Part shown: in pieces, positions 35,901 through 44,741 of the stretch
How positions within the stretch are numbered: the stretch's first letter is position 1
Layout of the letters: each line of letters starts with the position of its first letter
From: JADHUC01 sp964617665
Lineage (GTDB): Bacteria; Planctomycetota; Planctomycetia; Pirellulales; Pirellulaceae
Reading direction: 5' to 3'
DNA length: 64,000 nucleotides
Assembly (NCBI GenBank): GCA_964617665.1
Contig: CAZUAH010000011.1
Span: 4,199 to 68,198, forward strand
The notes under the pieces: generated by a model
Seen by the model: the letters and a program-made list of their open reading frames with translations, nothing else
Told to the model about the DNA's origin: nothing
Databases searched by the model: none
Position numbers and translations under genes: made by a program

Positions 35901-38900
35901 AAGTTCATCGTAGGTGTAGTGGAAATGAGACTGCACACTGCTGTCAGGTGCGTAGTTCACCATGGAGAGCAACTGCCATGCGTCATCATACTGATACGTG
36001 GTGTACGTGCCGTTGCCCTTGTCTTCCCGCGCCAAGCGACCAACCTCGTCGTAGGTGTAGTCAATCACCAATTCCCGGTCCGCTTCGGTCAAGCGGTCGA
36101 GCCGGCCAAGGGCGTCGTATTCGTAGTTCGTGGCAAATCCATCCTGGTCCACTATCTGTGTTCGGCGTCCGCCTGCGTCGTACGTGTACTCCAGGAAACG
36201 CCCGGATGGATACTCGATTCGCGTCAGTCGATCCGATGTGTCGTACTGCATGGTGATTACACCGGAGGCATCCACGGCTGTGAGGATGTTGCCGTGGTCG
36301 TCGTAGGTGTACTCGACCGAAATGCCATTGGGATAGTCTTTTTGGACGAGAAGACCGTCCTCGTCGTGCGCGTAGCCGATCGATTGGCCACGGCGATTGG
36401 TCGATTGGGACACGTTGCCAAACAACTCGACGTTGAACGTTTCGGCGGTCGCGTTGGGATAGGTGATGCTGGTGAGGTTCCCATTGGCATCGAAACCGTA
36501 GTGCGTGGTGTTCCCGCGTGCATCGCGGAACCAGAGCAGGTTGCCGAACTCGGTGTCGTAGCCGAAGTCGGTGGAATATCCCATGGCGTCCGTCGATCGG
36601 ATCATATTGCCCTGGCCATCGTATTCGTACTCGGCCCCGATTCCATCAGGACGTATCGTGCGGACAAGCTGGCCAGACGCGTCATACTCTAACCGCGAAA
36701 TCCGATCGAGTGGATCTTCCGTTTGTACAATCCTACCGCGAGCATCAAAGAACTGGCGCGAGCGAGCGCCGGCCAAATCCGTCGCGGTTAGCGTGCCGAC
36801 GGAATCGTAGGCGTATTGGATGGCCTGTGCGCCGGCACCGAGGTGCTCTCGGCTCAAACGTCCCTGCGAGTCATATTCGTAGTAGCGGTAAGTGTCGTCG
36901 GGATAGGAGATGGAAAGTAGCGCATGCGTCGTGGCGGGCTCGACTCCCATGTCATACTGATATGACGCTTCGCGATCTCCTGGTTTCGTGACGAAAAGCA
37001 GATGCTCGCCGGTTGCGTCATATTGGTACATCACTTCGCGGCCTGTGTGATCAACCAGACGCTCCAATCGTCCGCTCGCATCGTAGTGAAGGTCCAGACT
37101 CTGCCCGGAGGAGTGTTCAAGTTGCGCCAACCGTTCGTCAGTGTGCGTCGCGGTAACCGTGTTGCCGTTGGGATCGCTGATCGAGGCCAGCAGCAGGTCG
37201 GCATCGAAGCGATAGACCGTGCCGTTCTTCTCGCGGAGCGAGAATCCGCCGTCGCCAGTGGCTGTGAGCGTGCCGTAATCTCCCGCTTGAGCATCGTAAT
37301 TGCCGTCCTCGGTCACGCGGAAAGCACGAAATCCGCCAGTAGGTTGATACACAAGTACAGTGCCGTCGGTCGTTTCACGTAGGTAGATGTCATAATTGTG
37401 CGTCCAACCGTAGCCCAGCGTTCCCAGGCTGTTTCGAGCGTTCAAGGAGGCTCCAAAGGTTCGGTGGAACACAATCGGCAATCCCGGTGCGTTCAGCGAA
37501 ACGTCCGTAGATGACGCCAAGGCTGAATAGGGAGACAACCCGCTGGCCTGGAGCACTTCGAAGTCAAACAGGCTGCTGACGTCGCGAACCGATTGGCCCA
37601 AATCGTCCAGATAGGCCGCATTCTCGCCGAGCATGGCCACGTAGTCTCCCCACGTGGAACCGACGTTCGATTCCATGTTGGCCCAGACGATATCCCACAC
37701 CTCCGGACTCGTGTGCGCCGGCCGACTGGCCTCCTGAATATCATCCCAATCAATGACGCCCGCTGCATCTGTCGTCAGATAATAGGAGGCGTACGGCAGG
37801 GTTGCAGAACGGAAGGGCGTGCGGATCTTGACGTCATAGGTCTCGACTTGCCCGGGCCGCAGGATGTTTGCCGGGCCATCGGAACTGAGAGCCATCAGTT
37901 GAAAGTAGGGGCCCGCCACAAACACGTCCGTATCGGGAACCCGCCATTGCATGTCATCGTCACTGGTCAGAGTGATCATCGGACTGAGCACATCGGCCGT
38001 GCCCCCGTTGCCGTAGGTCAGCGTTAGCGTCGCCGTTCGCCCGGGGCGAGTTCGGGATGGAATGCCCAGATGCAGGAAGAATTCGCCCTGGCCCGCGGCA
38101 GTGACCGTGATCGCGTCGTCCAAGCGGCGTTGCCCCATGTCGGTTGTCACGACGACGTCATATGCGTCCGGCGCAGCATCAACCAGATCAAAGGTGGCGT
38201 ACAGTTGCGTGGATTCATCGGATCGCACGCTATCTGCCTCGATCTGCGTCACACCGTCCGGCGCGACCAACACGACCGTTGCTGCATCCGTGAGATTCTC
38301 GCCGACCACTTCGAACGTCACGTTGCCCGTGTTGCCGGCCGTGGTTGGCGAGACCGAATCAAGCTGCAAGTCCGTCATGCTCGCAGTCAGCGTGAAGTCC
38401 GTCTGGCCACCCCGAATCCACTGACCGTAGACGCCGATGTAGTAGGTCGCATCCAGCGGATCGGCCGCCAGTAGCTCGGGATCGGGATCTTTGTAGGTCG
38501 TCACGGCTTGGTCGTGTTGCTGCAGCGTTGGTATTGTTCCTTGCCGGAAGTACAGACCGATGGTTGCCGAGTCGGTGACAGCGTCAACGGTGAAACGGAT
38601 GCTGTTGCCAGCGCTTGCATCAAAACGGAAGTACTGCCAATCGCCGCGCGTTAGCGAGCTGGCTAACGGCGTATCCAGCTCCGAGTTCGCTACGCCCACT
38701 TCCAACGGCTGTGCGGAGACGCCGATGTTGTTGACTTCCGTCGATTCTCGGACCGTCCGCGTGTGATTGGTGCGTACCAAGACGTACTGCATTCCGGCGG
38801 CTGCCGGGACGGTGGTGGCCAGCGATTCGGTGTAGCTCTGGCCGAATGCCAGGCCGCCCGAGTGTTTGACAGTGCCCAGCAAGATATCCGACGGGTCGAC

Positions 38901-41900
38901 CGACGCGTCCTGGGAAAGGTAGACCGCGTCCTCCCAAGGCCCCTCGGCAAGTCGCTGCCCATTGTTCGCCACGGTCCACGAAACGGTCAGCGGGTCGCCT
39001 TGCTGGACCGAGCGAGGTTCCGGCACAGCCACGTGAGTGACTACCAGGTCCACTGGCGTGGTGTCGGTCTGCCGTTCGAAGGCTCCCATGTCGACATAGG
39101 CCGGGAAGCCGCTGCCCACGTTCGCCATGCCCGGATCGTCATGCCGTGGCCGACCAAGCAGGTCGTATCTCGGTGCGCCGATGCCGCGACCGCTGTCGAT
39201 CGCCGGGGATCCTTGATCCAATTCGTAATCTCCGGCCTCGAAGGAAACGAACCGGGGATCGGCAACTATGTTGGAATTGTGATCGAGGACATCACTCGTG
39301 AAGCCGCCCCTGAACTTTAGTTCCTTACCGGCCGGGTTGTAGAACAGCGAGTTCTTAATATCCAGGTCTGGCTGGGCGTTGCTGTCAAAGCCATTCCGAT
39401 TGAAGGCGACGATGGTGTTCTCCATGAACAGCGAGCCCACCTGGTGCACGCCTGCTGCCGCCCAACCGTTCGCGAAACCATTGCCGACAATCGTGCAATT
39501 TCGAACGATGCCGCCGAAATACTCGTGAAAATAAATGCCAGTCTTCCAGTTGTTCGCGACCACTGTGTTCACTAGCTCGGCGCTGAGCCCCTGCCTGTGA
39601 TGCGCCCCAAGCCCGATGTTGTTGTCCGAAATGATGCTGTTCGATACTCGCCATGAGGAGTCATGTGCCAATGTCTCGACACCGTAGTTGGCGAAGCGGA
39701 CGACTGCGTGATCGAGTTCGATATGGGCTCCACGTCCCGTTGTGTAAAGGCCGCCCCAGTCCGCGCGGCGGGGAGCGGTGGCATCGCCATCGCCGTTGGA
39801 ATCCCCTCGAACCGTGTCATCGCGGTACGACGTGAAGACAACGGGATACTCGCGAGTCCCTTCGGCGGAAAGCTCGCCGTTCACATTGATGCGATGCGAG
39901 CCGTCAACCTTGACGGTCGTGCCCGGCTCCATCGTCAGCGTGACGCCTTCCGCGACCGTCACCGTGCCCGTCACGACGATCAAACCACGCCACGATGTAT
40001 CCGCGTCGAGTGCGCCAGAGACCTCCTGCCGCGTGGAGTAGTCGAATTGAACGATGTGATCGCCTCCGGGTACGCCGTCGTTGTCACCATCCAGAGCATT
40101 GCCGTCTTGGTCAGTGATCGAATCACGCAAGACGATGCGATACATATCCTGGGAAAGCGGTCCGGTCGTGATAAACGCGGCTGTTCGCGTATCCGGATCG
40201 AAATCGATGATCCCATCCGTGTCCACGATCTGCGTTTCGTTCCCATCACCAAAAGTGCGGTCGCCGCCGCTTCGCTCGACCAGGAACGTCGTCGGCGTGA
40301 GAGTTTCGGAGGCGACATCGTCATCGAGGAATTGGACGGCAATCTCCAGCGGCGGCACACTGACCGTCTGACCCGCCTCCGGGAATGTGGCATGGACCAC
40401 GGGGCCTCCATTCTCGATTGAAATGGGGCCGAAATGTCGGGCCTCCGACAGATTGCCCGCGCGATCCACGGCGATCAGATGGAAAAAGTGAGAATCACCA
40501 TCGCCCAGGGGCGGGCTGGTGATGCTGGTCGTAGCGGCGGGAAGGAGTCCAAACTGAGTGGGATCGGAATCTGCCGAAAAGTCCCAGCCGGCATGATAGC
40601 CCGCCAGTCCGCTCTGCGTGTCATGGGCCGCAGTCCAAACAATGTCCACCGTGTCGTCCGTGGACTGCAGACCAACCGTGTGGCTGGCGCTGCGCAACCG
40701 CTCGGGGTTCGTCGGTACCGACGAATCAACCCAGAAGGCGGCGACGAAATCTCCACCCGGCTGGCCATCGCCGGATGGCAGTCTGGATGGCGGAGGAGTC
40801 TGATAATTCCCTTCGCCATCCAACGGAACTCCGTCGAGATCGGTTACTTCGTCCGTTAACGTTACCTGATAGAGACCGTCCGCGAGAGCCGATGCCATTT
40901 GAAACGTGGCGAGGCGTTGGTCCGAGTGGTACGTGATCGAATCCGCCACGATTGGCACATCATCCGCCGAGCCCAACTGTCCATCTTCACCGGCTTCGGC
41001 CAGCAGGAATGTATCCGCGGTGACCGTGGTAGGATCAACATCCTCCGTCAAACGGACGATCACGGAATCAGGACCTTGCGCAACGGCGCCAGCGACCGGC
41101 GGTGTCATCTGGATCACTCGGGGGCGGTCAAGTAGGTCGTTTTCCCACCAAGCGATGTCATCACCATCGTCGGCAGCACCCAGAATGTCCACATCACCGT
41201 CGCCGTCCATGTCTGTGGCGAATACGCCAGAGGCGCCGTTGAAAGCAGTGTCGATCAGAGCTTTGTGATAGACACGGTTTCCACGGTTCTCCCACCAGCC
41301 GACGCGGTCGCCATTGTCAGCGCCGGCCACGATGTCCAAGTCATCGTCGGCATCCATGTCGGCAACACTGATCCACTGAGAGCCATTCCAGCCTTCGGCG
41401 ATCGTCTGGCGTGTGAAAAGGTGTTCCGATCCCTGAAAGAAGATTGCCAGATCATCGGAGTCGAAGCCGCTGGCCACGATGTCCAGGTGACCGTCGTCGT
41501 CCAGGTCCGCCACCTGTACATGCTGCCCTGTTACCAATTGCGTGCCGATCACGTGACGCGTGAATGATTGCGTTCCGTCGTTCTGCCACCAGGCGACGGC
41601 CAGACTTCCGGTTGCTACGGCCACGACATCGTTGTGACCATCGTCGTCAACGTCGGCGACGGCCAACCCGGTCGGCCCATCGAAGGACGCGTCGACCATC
41701 CGCTTGGTAAAGCCAAGGGCACCATCGTTTTCCCACCAGGCGATCTCGTCCGCGTACTGGCCGCTGACGATGACATCCAGGTCCGCGTCGGCATCCAGGT
41801 CGGCGACGACGACGTTGCGGGGGCCATCAAATCCGCTCGCGATGGTGTGCTTGGTCACGAACCCTTGCGGCTCATTCTCCCACCAGGCGATCTCGTCGGC

Positions 41901-44288
41901 ATATCTCGCACACGCCACGATGTCCAAGTCACCGTCTTCGTCGAGGTCAGCGAGCACCACAGACCGGGGATGATCGAAGGAGTTCGTAAGTACGTGTTTC
42001 TGATACGTGAGTTCTACCGAGTCATATTCGTACCAGGCAATACTGTCGGACGTGCTGCCCGCGACAGCGAAATCAACATCGCCATCCCCATCCAGATCGC
42101 CGGGAAATACGGCCTCGGCACCGTCGAAGCTGCCATCGATCAAGTGCATGGTGAAGTCGGGGACTTGCTCTGCACGCATGCTGAGCGCGTTTGTGCTGAA
42201 GTCCGGATAGAAGGCGACGCCGTTGCCGACGTTCAAGCCTTCTCGCCAAGTGAATTCGCCGTTCCGTGAGTCAAAGGTCACTATCTCATATTCATCGCCG
42301 AAATCCGGCCGGTATCCATCGGCCAGGTCCAATTCCAGGCTTCCGCCTAATTCGGCCGTGCCAGCAACCACGAGTTGACCGTGTTCTGCTCCTGCCGTCA
42401 GCCCGCCGATCGTAAGTGTTAGTTTCCCGTCTGAGGTTTGCGTGAAATCCCCGTTCACGGCCAGAGTGGCCGGAGTGCCCTCGACGGTGACATGCCCAGC
42501 GTTGCTCAGTCCGCCATTGACCGTACCACTGCCAGTAAGCGTACTTCCGGCGTCCAGATTCAGTTGACTGACTTCAATGACGCCGGGCGAGGCAATCGTG
42601 ACCAGCGTTCCCGTGAGCGTCGCTGTGGACTGAGGCAGGAGAAGCGTTCCCTCCACAGAAAAGGTCACCCGTTGGTCTGCGACGCCAGTCAGAGACGAAA
42701 GATCAATGGTGCCATTGTCTGCCACCGTGAATGCTCGTGTCTTGGCTGTGCTGCCATCAAAGGCAGTTTGCGATGAAAGATCTAGAAGACTATCGAGCCC
42801 TGAAGAAAGCGAATGTATGGAGCCCCCGAGCATCGTAGGCATTCCGCTCAAATCTACACGACCACCGCTGGTCGCGCGGATGAACAAATCTGACCTGTTC
42901 GCCGTGCTGCCCGCGAGCGTGGTCACGTTGCCCAGGTCCAGCACGCTACCGGCGCCGTCGGCTTCGAGGGTGACGTCGAGGAAGGTCCCCGCTACCGGGT
43001 GTGTATAGCTGGATAATGATGGCAGCGAGAGTACGCCTCCCGAAGAAGCGGACAGACTGACGCTCTCGATTGTGGCCAAGTTGGGCGCCAGGATTCGGCC
43101 GCCCCCGCGCACCTTGACGGATGAACCACGCGGCGAGGTAAGATACAGCCAAAGATGTCCGCGGTAGGATGCCAACGAAGTCAGATCGATCTCATCTCCA
43201 TCACCGTCGACGGATAAATGTACCAGTCCATCTTCGATGCTTGTCACGCCGCTGAGATCCACCTTGCCGCCGTTGCTGGCACGGACAAATAGGTCCGAAT
43301 TATTGGCCGTGCTTCCAGCAAGCGTGGTCACGTTGCCAAGGTCCAGCACGCTGCCTGCGCCATCGGCTTCGAGTGTGACGTCCAGCATGACTCCCGTCGC
43401 CGTGTGTGTATAGCTGGATAACGAGGGCAACGAGAGTATGCCTCCCGCAGAAGCGGACAGACTGACACTTTCTATTGTGGTCAAGTTGGGCGCCAGGATT
43501 CGGCCGCCCCCGCGCACCTTGACGGATGAACCACGCGGTGAGGTAAGATACAGCCAAAGATGTCCACGGTAGGATGTCAACGAAGTCAGATCGATCTCAT
43601 CTCCGTCGCCGTCGACCGACAAATGCACCAGTCCTCCTTCGATACTGGTCGTACCGCTGAGATCCACTTTGCCGCCGTTGCTCGCACGGATAAATAGGTC
43701 CGAACCATTGGCCATGCTTCCCGTAACGGTGGTCACGTTGCCAAGATTCACTAAGCTACCGACCCCATCAGCCTCAATTCGAACGTCTGTGGATATCGAG
43801 GTTGCGGCATGTGTATAGCTCGTCAGCTCTGGGAGGTTGATTACTCCTCCGTTTCTGGCAATCAGGTTCGCGCTGTCGACATCTGTAACGCCATTTGCCA
43901 CCAAAGATGCTGCTGGTCCGTCAGCAATGAGTGTTGCTTGGGCTTCAATCGTGAGACCCGCGGAAAGAACTGAAGCTCCGTTGACTGTCAGCGTTCCTCC
44001 CGCAATGACAAATGCCTCGTGGCTTTGCAGACGGTTGACTGTAGTGTTTCCGGAGGGATGGGTTATTGTGACATCGTTAGCGACATCGATGACGACATCG
44101 TCGCTCGCGCTGGGCAACTCATCCGTGTCCCAGTTCAAGGGATCCAGCCACGAGGTTGCGTCACCGCCGCCGTCCCAGTTTACGGTGGCCAGCAAACGTC
44201 TGTCTTCAAGGGACTCGAACAAGAGCCGTCGAAATCGTCTGCGGCGGATATTGCGCGGTAGCTCGCGTCGCGTGAGTTGCGGTCTCAT
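32991..44288 (-). CDS. Giant LEPR-XLL surface protein: solenoid, FG-GAP, beta-helix, CARDB, RHS core, dockerin, metzincin
   Basis: 3765 residues from ATG 44288 (GGGAGAG 7 bp upstream); a GTG at 44315 is less likely. N-terminus: RRRRFRRLLFESLEDRRLLA, a LEPR-XLL planctomycete export motif. Approximate regions: repeated solenoid 30-630; FG-GAP repeats 720-1050 (GDLDGDGDVDFAVAG); Ig-like segments to 1420; right-handed beta-helix 1430-1740; CARDB 1750-1870; prepeptidase-like 1880-1990; DUF6531-like start 2275; many YD/RHS repeats 2340-2990 (LSYEYDTVGNRI, YEYDALGRLDRL); RHS core about 3030 (DPFGNRL, YSIRARSYEAAIGRFISVDP). Instead of a short toxin, the tail has an Fn3-like domain, dockerin-like repeats (about 3510-3580) and a metzincin zinc motif HELGHLLGYGH (about 3705-3717) with a Met-turn-like DLMHE. 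Likely a surface adhesin or processing protease. Confidence 0.9.
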   Translation of the reverse strand: MRPQLTRRELPRNIRRRRFRRLLFESLEDRRLLATVNWDGGGDATSWLDPLNWDTDELPSASDDVVIDVANDVTITHPSGNTTVNRLQSHEAFVIAGGTLTVNGASVLSAGLTIEAQATLIADGPAASLVANGVTDVDSANLIARNGGVINLPELTSYTHAATSISTDVRIEADGVGSLVNLGNVTTVTGSMANGSDLFIRASNGGKVDLSGTTSIEGGLVHLSVDGDGDEIDLTSLTSYRGHLWLYLTSPRGSSVKVRGGGRILAPNLTTIESVSLSASAGGILSLPSLSSYTHTATGVMLDVTLEADGAGSVLDLGNVTTLAGSTANNSDLFVRASNGGKVDLSGVTSIEDGLVHLSVDGDGDEIDLTSLASYRGHLWLYLTSPRGSSVKVRGGGRILAPNLATIESVSLSASSGGVLSLPSLSSYTHPVAGTFLDVTLEADGAGSVLDLGNVTTLAGSTANRSDLFIRATSGGRVDLSGMPTMLGGSIHSLSSGLDSLLDLSSQTAFDGSTAKTRAFTVADNGTIDLSSLTGVADQRVTFSVEGTLLLPQSTATLTGTLVTIASPGVIEVSQLNLDAGSTLTGSGTVNGGLSNAGHVTVEGTPATLAVNGDFTQTSDGKLTLTIGGLTAGAEHGQLVVAGTAELGGSLELDLADGYRPDFGDEYEIVTFDSRNGEFTWREGLNVGNGVAFYPDFSTNALSMRAEQVPDFTMHLIDGSFDGAEAVFPGDLDGDGDVDFAVAGSTSDSIAWYEYDSVELTYQKHVLTNSFDHPRSVVLADLDEDGDLDIVACARYADEIAWWENEPQGFVTKHTIASGFDGPRNVVVADLDADADLDVIVSGQYADEIAWWENDGALGFTKRMVDASFDGPTGLAVADVDDDGHNDVVAVATGSLAVAWWQNDGTQSFTRHVIGTQLVTGQHVQVADLDDDGHLDIVASGFDSDDLAIFFQGSEHLFTRQTIAEGWNGSQWISVADMDADDDLDIVAGADNGDRVGWWENRGNRVYHKALIDTAFNGASGVFATDMDGDGDVDILGAADDGDDIAWWENDLLDRPRVIQMTPPVAGAVAQGPDSVIVRLTEDVDPTTVTADTFLLAEAGEDGQLGSADDVPIVADSITYHSDQRLATFQMASALADGLYQVTLTDEVTDLDGVPLDGEGNYQTPPPSRLPSGDGQPGGDFVAAFWVDSSVPTNPERLRSASHTVGLQSTDDTVDIVWTAAHDTQSGLAGYHAGWDFSADSDPTQFGLLPAATTSITSPPLGDGDSHFFHLIAVDRAGNLSEARHFGPISIENGGPVVHATFPEAGQTVSVPPLEIAVQFLDDDVASETLTPTTFLVERSGGDRTFGDGNETQIVDTDGIIDFDPDTRTAAFITTGPLSQDMYRIVLRDSITDQDGNALDGDNDGVPGGDHIVQFDYSTRQEVSGALDADTSWRGLIVVTGTVTVAEGVTLTMEPGTTVKVDGSHRINVNGELSAEGTREYPVVFTSYRDDTVRGDSNGDGDATAPRRADWGGLYTTGRGAHIELDHAVVRFANYGVETLAHDSSWRVSNSIISDNNIGLGAHHRQGLSAELVNTVVANNWKTGIYFHEYFGGIVRNCTIVGNGFANGWAAAGVHQVGSLFMENTIVAFNRNGFDSNAQPDLDIKNSLFYNPAGKELKFRGGFTSDVLDHNSNIVADPRFVSFEAGDYELDQGSPAIDSGRGIGAPRYDLLGRPRHDDPGMANVGSGFPAYVDMGAFERQTDTTPVDLVVTHVAVPEPRSVQQGDPLTVSWTVANNGQRLAEGPWEDAVYLSQDASVDPSDILLGTVKHSGGLAFGQSYTESLATTVPAAAGMQYVLVRTNHTRTVRESTEVNNIGVSAQPLEVGVANSELDTPLASSLTRGDWQYFRFDASAGNSIRFTVDAVTDSATIGLYFRQGTIPTLQQHDQAVTTYKDPDPELLAADPLDATYYIGVYGQWIRGGQTDFTLTASMTDLQLDSVSPTTAGNTGNVTFEVVGENLTDAATVVLVAPDGVTQIEADSVRSDESTQLYATFDLVDAAPDAYDVVVTTDMGQRRLDDAITVTAAGQGEFFLHLGIPSRTRPGRTATLTLTYGNGGTADVLSPMITLTSDDDMQWRVPDTDVFVAGPYFQLMALSSDGPANILRPGQVETYDVKIRTPFRSATLPYASYYLTTDAAGVIDWDDIQEASRPAHTSPEVWDIVWANMESNVGSTWGDYVAMLGENAAYLDDLGQSVRDVSSLFDFEVLQASGLSPYSALASSTDVSLNAPGLPIVFHRTFGASLNARNSLGTLGYGWTHNYDIYLRETTDGTVLVYQPTGGFRAFRVTEDGNYDAQAGDYGTLTATGDGGFSLREKNGTVYRFDADLLLASISDPNGNTVTATHTDERLAQLEHSSGQSLDLHYDASGRLERLVDHTGREVMYQYDATGEHLLFVTKPGDREASYQYDMGVEPATTHALLSISYPDDTYRYYEYDSQGRLSREHLGAGAQAIQYAYDSVGTLTATDLAGARSRQFFDARGRIVQTEDPLDRISRLEYDASGQLVRTIRPDGIGAEYEYDGQGNMIRSTDAMGYSTDFGYDTEFGNLLWFRDARGNTTHYGFDANGNLTSITYPNATAETFNVELFGNVSQSTNRRGQSIGYAHDEDGLLVQKDYPNGISVEYTYDDHGNILTAVDASGVITMQYDTSDRLTRIEYPSGRFLEYTYDAGGRRTQIVDQDGFATNYEYDALGRLDRLTEADRELVIDYTYDEVGRLAREDKGNGTYTTYQYDDAWQLLSMVNYAPDSSVQSHFHYTYDELGRRDSMSTHYGTWTYKYDLTDQLIHATLESTDHNIPIQDLSYEYDTVGNRIRTVINGEVVQYSTNSVNQYMSVGSTTYEYDADGSLAAKNDGTSVWTYEFDYNNRLVTLSHADAAIEYEYNALGHQSAIIEDGKRTELLLDPSFFGNIVATYDADDVIMSRYIHGNTLIATSDGSNDLSYVGHNALGHTIERTNSSGNIVSSASIDPFGNRLTDGGVDSDVLGFLSAYGVRQDPSGLYSIRARSYEAAIGRFISVDPHEIPGSNLYTYAKNSPVTRVDIDGFKDIKFEDLYNSIKSGWQAGEAWNDYIETSRKFIRGEASQLDLIHDWGVAGVKTLMLFPNPLSNYVDPDRWDQFTKRLGDWWYDPDRDLPYFLICEIDPEACDDFCSLFPDLCDNDIPNFPSWTPEDKFGPVGFDAIGTPASQLRQYVIADDTFEYRIDFWNDPTAEVPTQDALIIDQLDANLDWSTLSFTNFGFLKWNVDLPGGQVIDAQVDMRPDMNLLVNVEGTFDPETGEIRWWFQAVDPDTGDYPEDPYAGFLPPFNEETQYELGWVEYTVKPKADLKTGDQIENLALVQFDFVGPFNPAPKDENGGPLPWVNTIDAAIPEDASHVEPLPTVTTESSFTVRWTGQDDDGGSGISSYDIYYRVDDDDLSVDDEYLLWLDDTAATEATFDLGEKGHRYSFYAVATDNVGHQEAAPVEADARIMMVHNRWQNALNRFDVDDSGYVSPVDVLMQINYINSHLGDLELPTTQESPPPFYDASGNGLCTAEDVLLVIMEIDRQLSAGAELHVDANREGLPNHPEDAISTIPLASLDPVIDAAISRLQPSLDATATEHLRQVTWEIIDLPGSLLGWATANHVYLDSDAAGYGWFVDPTPMDDTEFSSIHSTNELTAWLASQSHDRVDLLTTVMHELGHLLGYGHSDERDLMHETLPLGTRRLPGDMFDIDFIDEPGDIEATDAFFQSLEI
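42850..43840 (-). repeat. 405-bp tandem repeats (about 2.4 units) in the giant gene
   Basis: The block beginning TAGCTGGATAA recurs at 43006 and 43411 and, more diverged, at 43816, giving a 405-bp (135-residue) period. Units encode DLSGVTSIEDGLVHLSVDGD, SYRGHLWLYLTSPRGSSVKV and IESVSLSAS. The first two units are nearly identical and the outermost N-terminal one is diverged. The period is a multiple of three, so unit gain or loss keeps the frame. Confidence 0.82.
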
Positions 44289-44741
44289 GAAAGGTCTCTC
44301 CCGAGTCAAGAACACCCATCAAAGCGGGCATTGCGGTCTCACCAATGTTAATTGGGCTTCGTAAAATCCGCAATCGTGGGAGAAATCACAATCGAACGGA
44401 AAAGAGGAGGCTTCGTAGAAACCGCGGCATGTGCCGATCGGCTCAAGCCAAGAAACGCGCACGGAGAGCTCGCAAACAGGCCTGCATCTGCGGCAGCGCT
44501 TACGCGCGGACAGAAATGCCCCACTTCGAGATCTCAAAGCTGCCACGTGCCGGACAGACAACGAGGCCAAGACACCAGCGGGCTCCCTTCACTGTCTGAT
44601 TAGTTACGGGGCTCTGTCTCGCAAGAGCCGGCAAGACAGTGCGTTTCCAGGCCAGAGCCTGGAAACGAGATTGCTGTTCTCGAAGGCAAATGGGCCATCG
44701 GCGTCCATTCCAACACTCTGGGTGCACCATCTCAACAGACG
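44289..44741. other. 453-bp intergenic stretch with a dispersed repeat; 5' region of the giant gene
   Basis: No supported gene. It holds the 62-bp palindromic element at 44610-44671 and a short imperfect direct repeat near 44357-44430 (GGGCTTCGTAAAATCCGC... and GGAGGCTTCGTAGAAACCGC...). The left end must carry the promoter of the giant minus-strand gene; the right end abuts the 3' end of the FGE-like gene. No clear promoter boxes were identified. Confidence 0.55.
44610..44671. repeat. 62-bp dispersed palindromic element, copy 2
   Basis: About 85% identical to 6131-6192. The second half is a perfect 10-bp hairpin, GTTTCCAGGC/CAGA/GCCTGGAAAC (44643-44666). The first half holds GGCTCT...AGAGCC and GTCT...AGAC pairings. 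In all three hairpins of this family the differences preserve pairing, as expected for a REP/MITE-like element that folds. Confidence 0.75.

Noticed and set aside
41568..42269. + strand frame of 233 codons inside the giant gene
   Set aside because: Antisense of FG-GAP repeats, which readily give long shadow frames.
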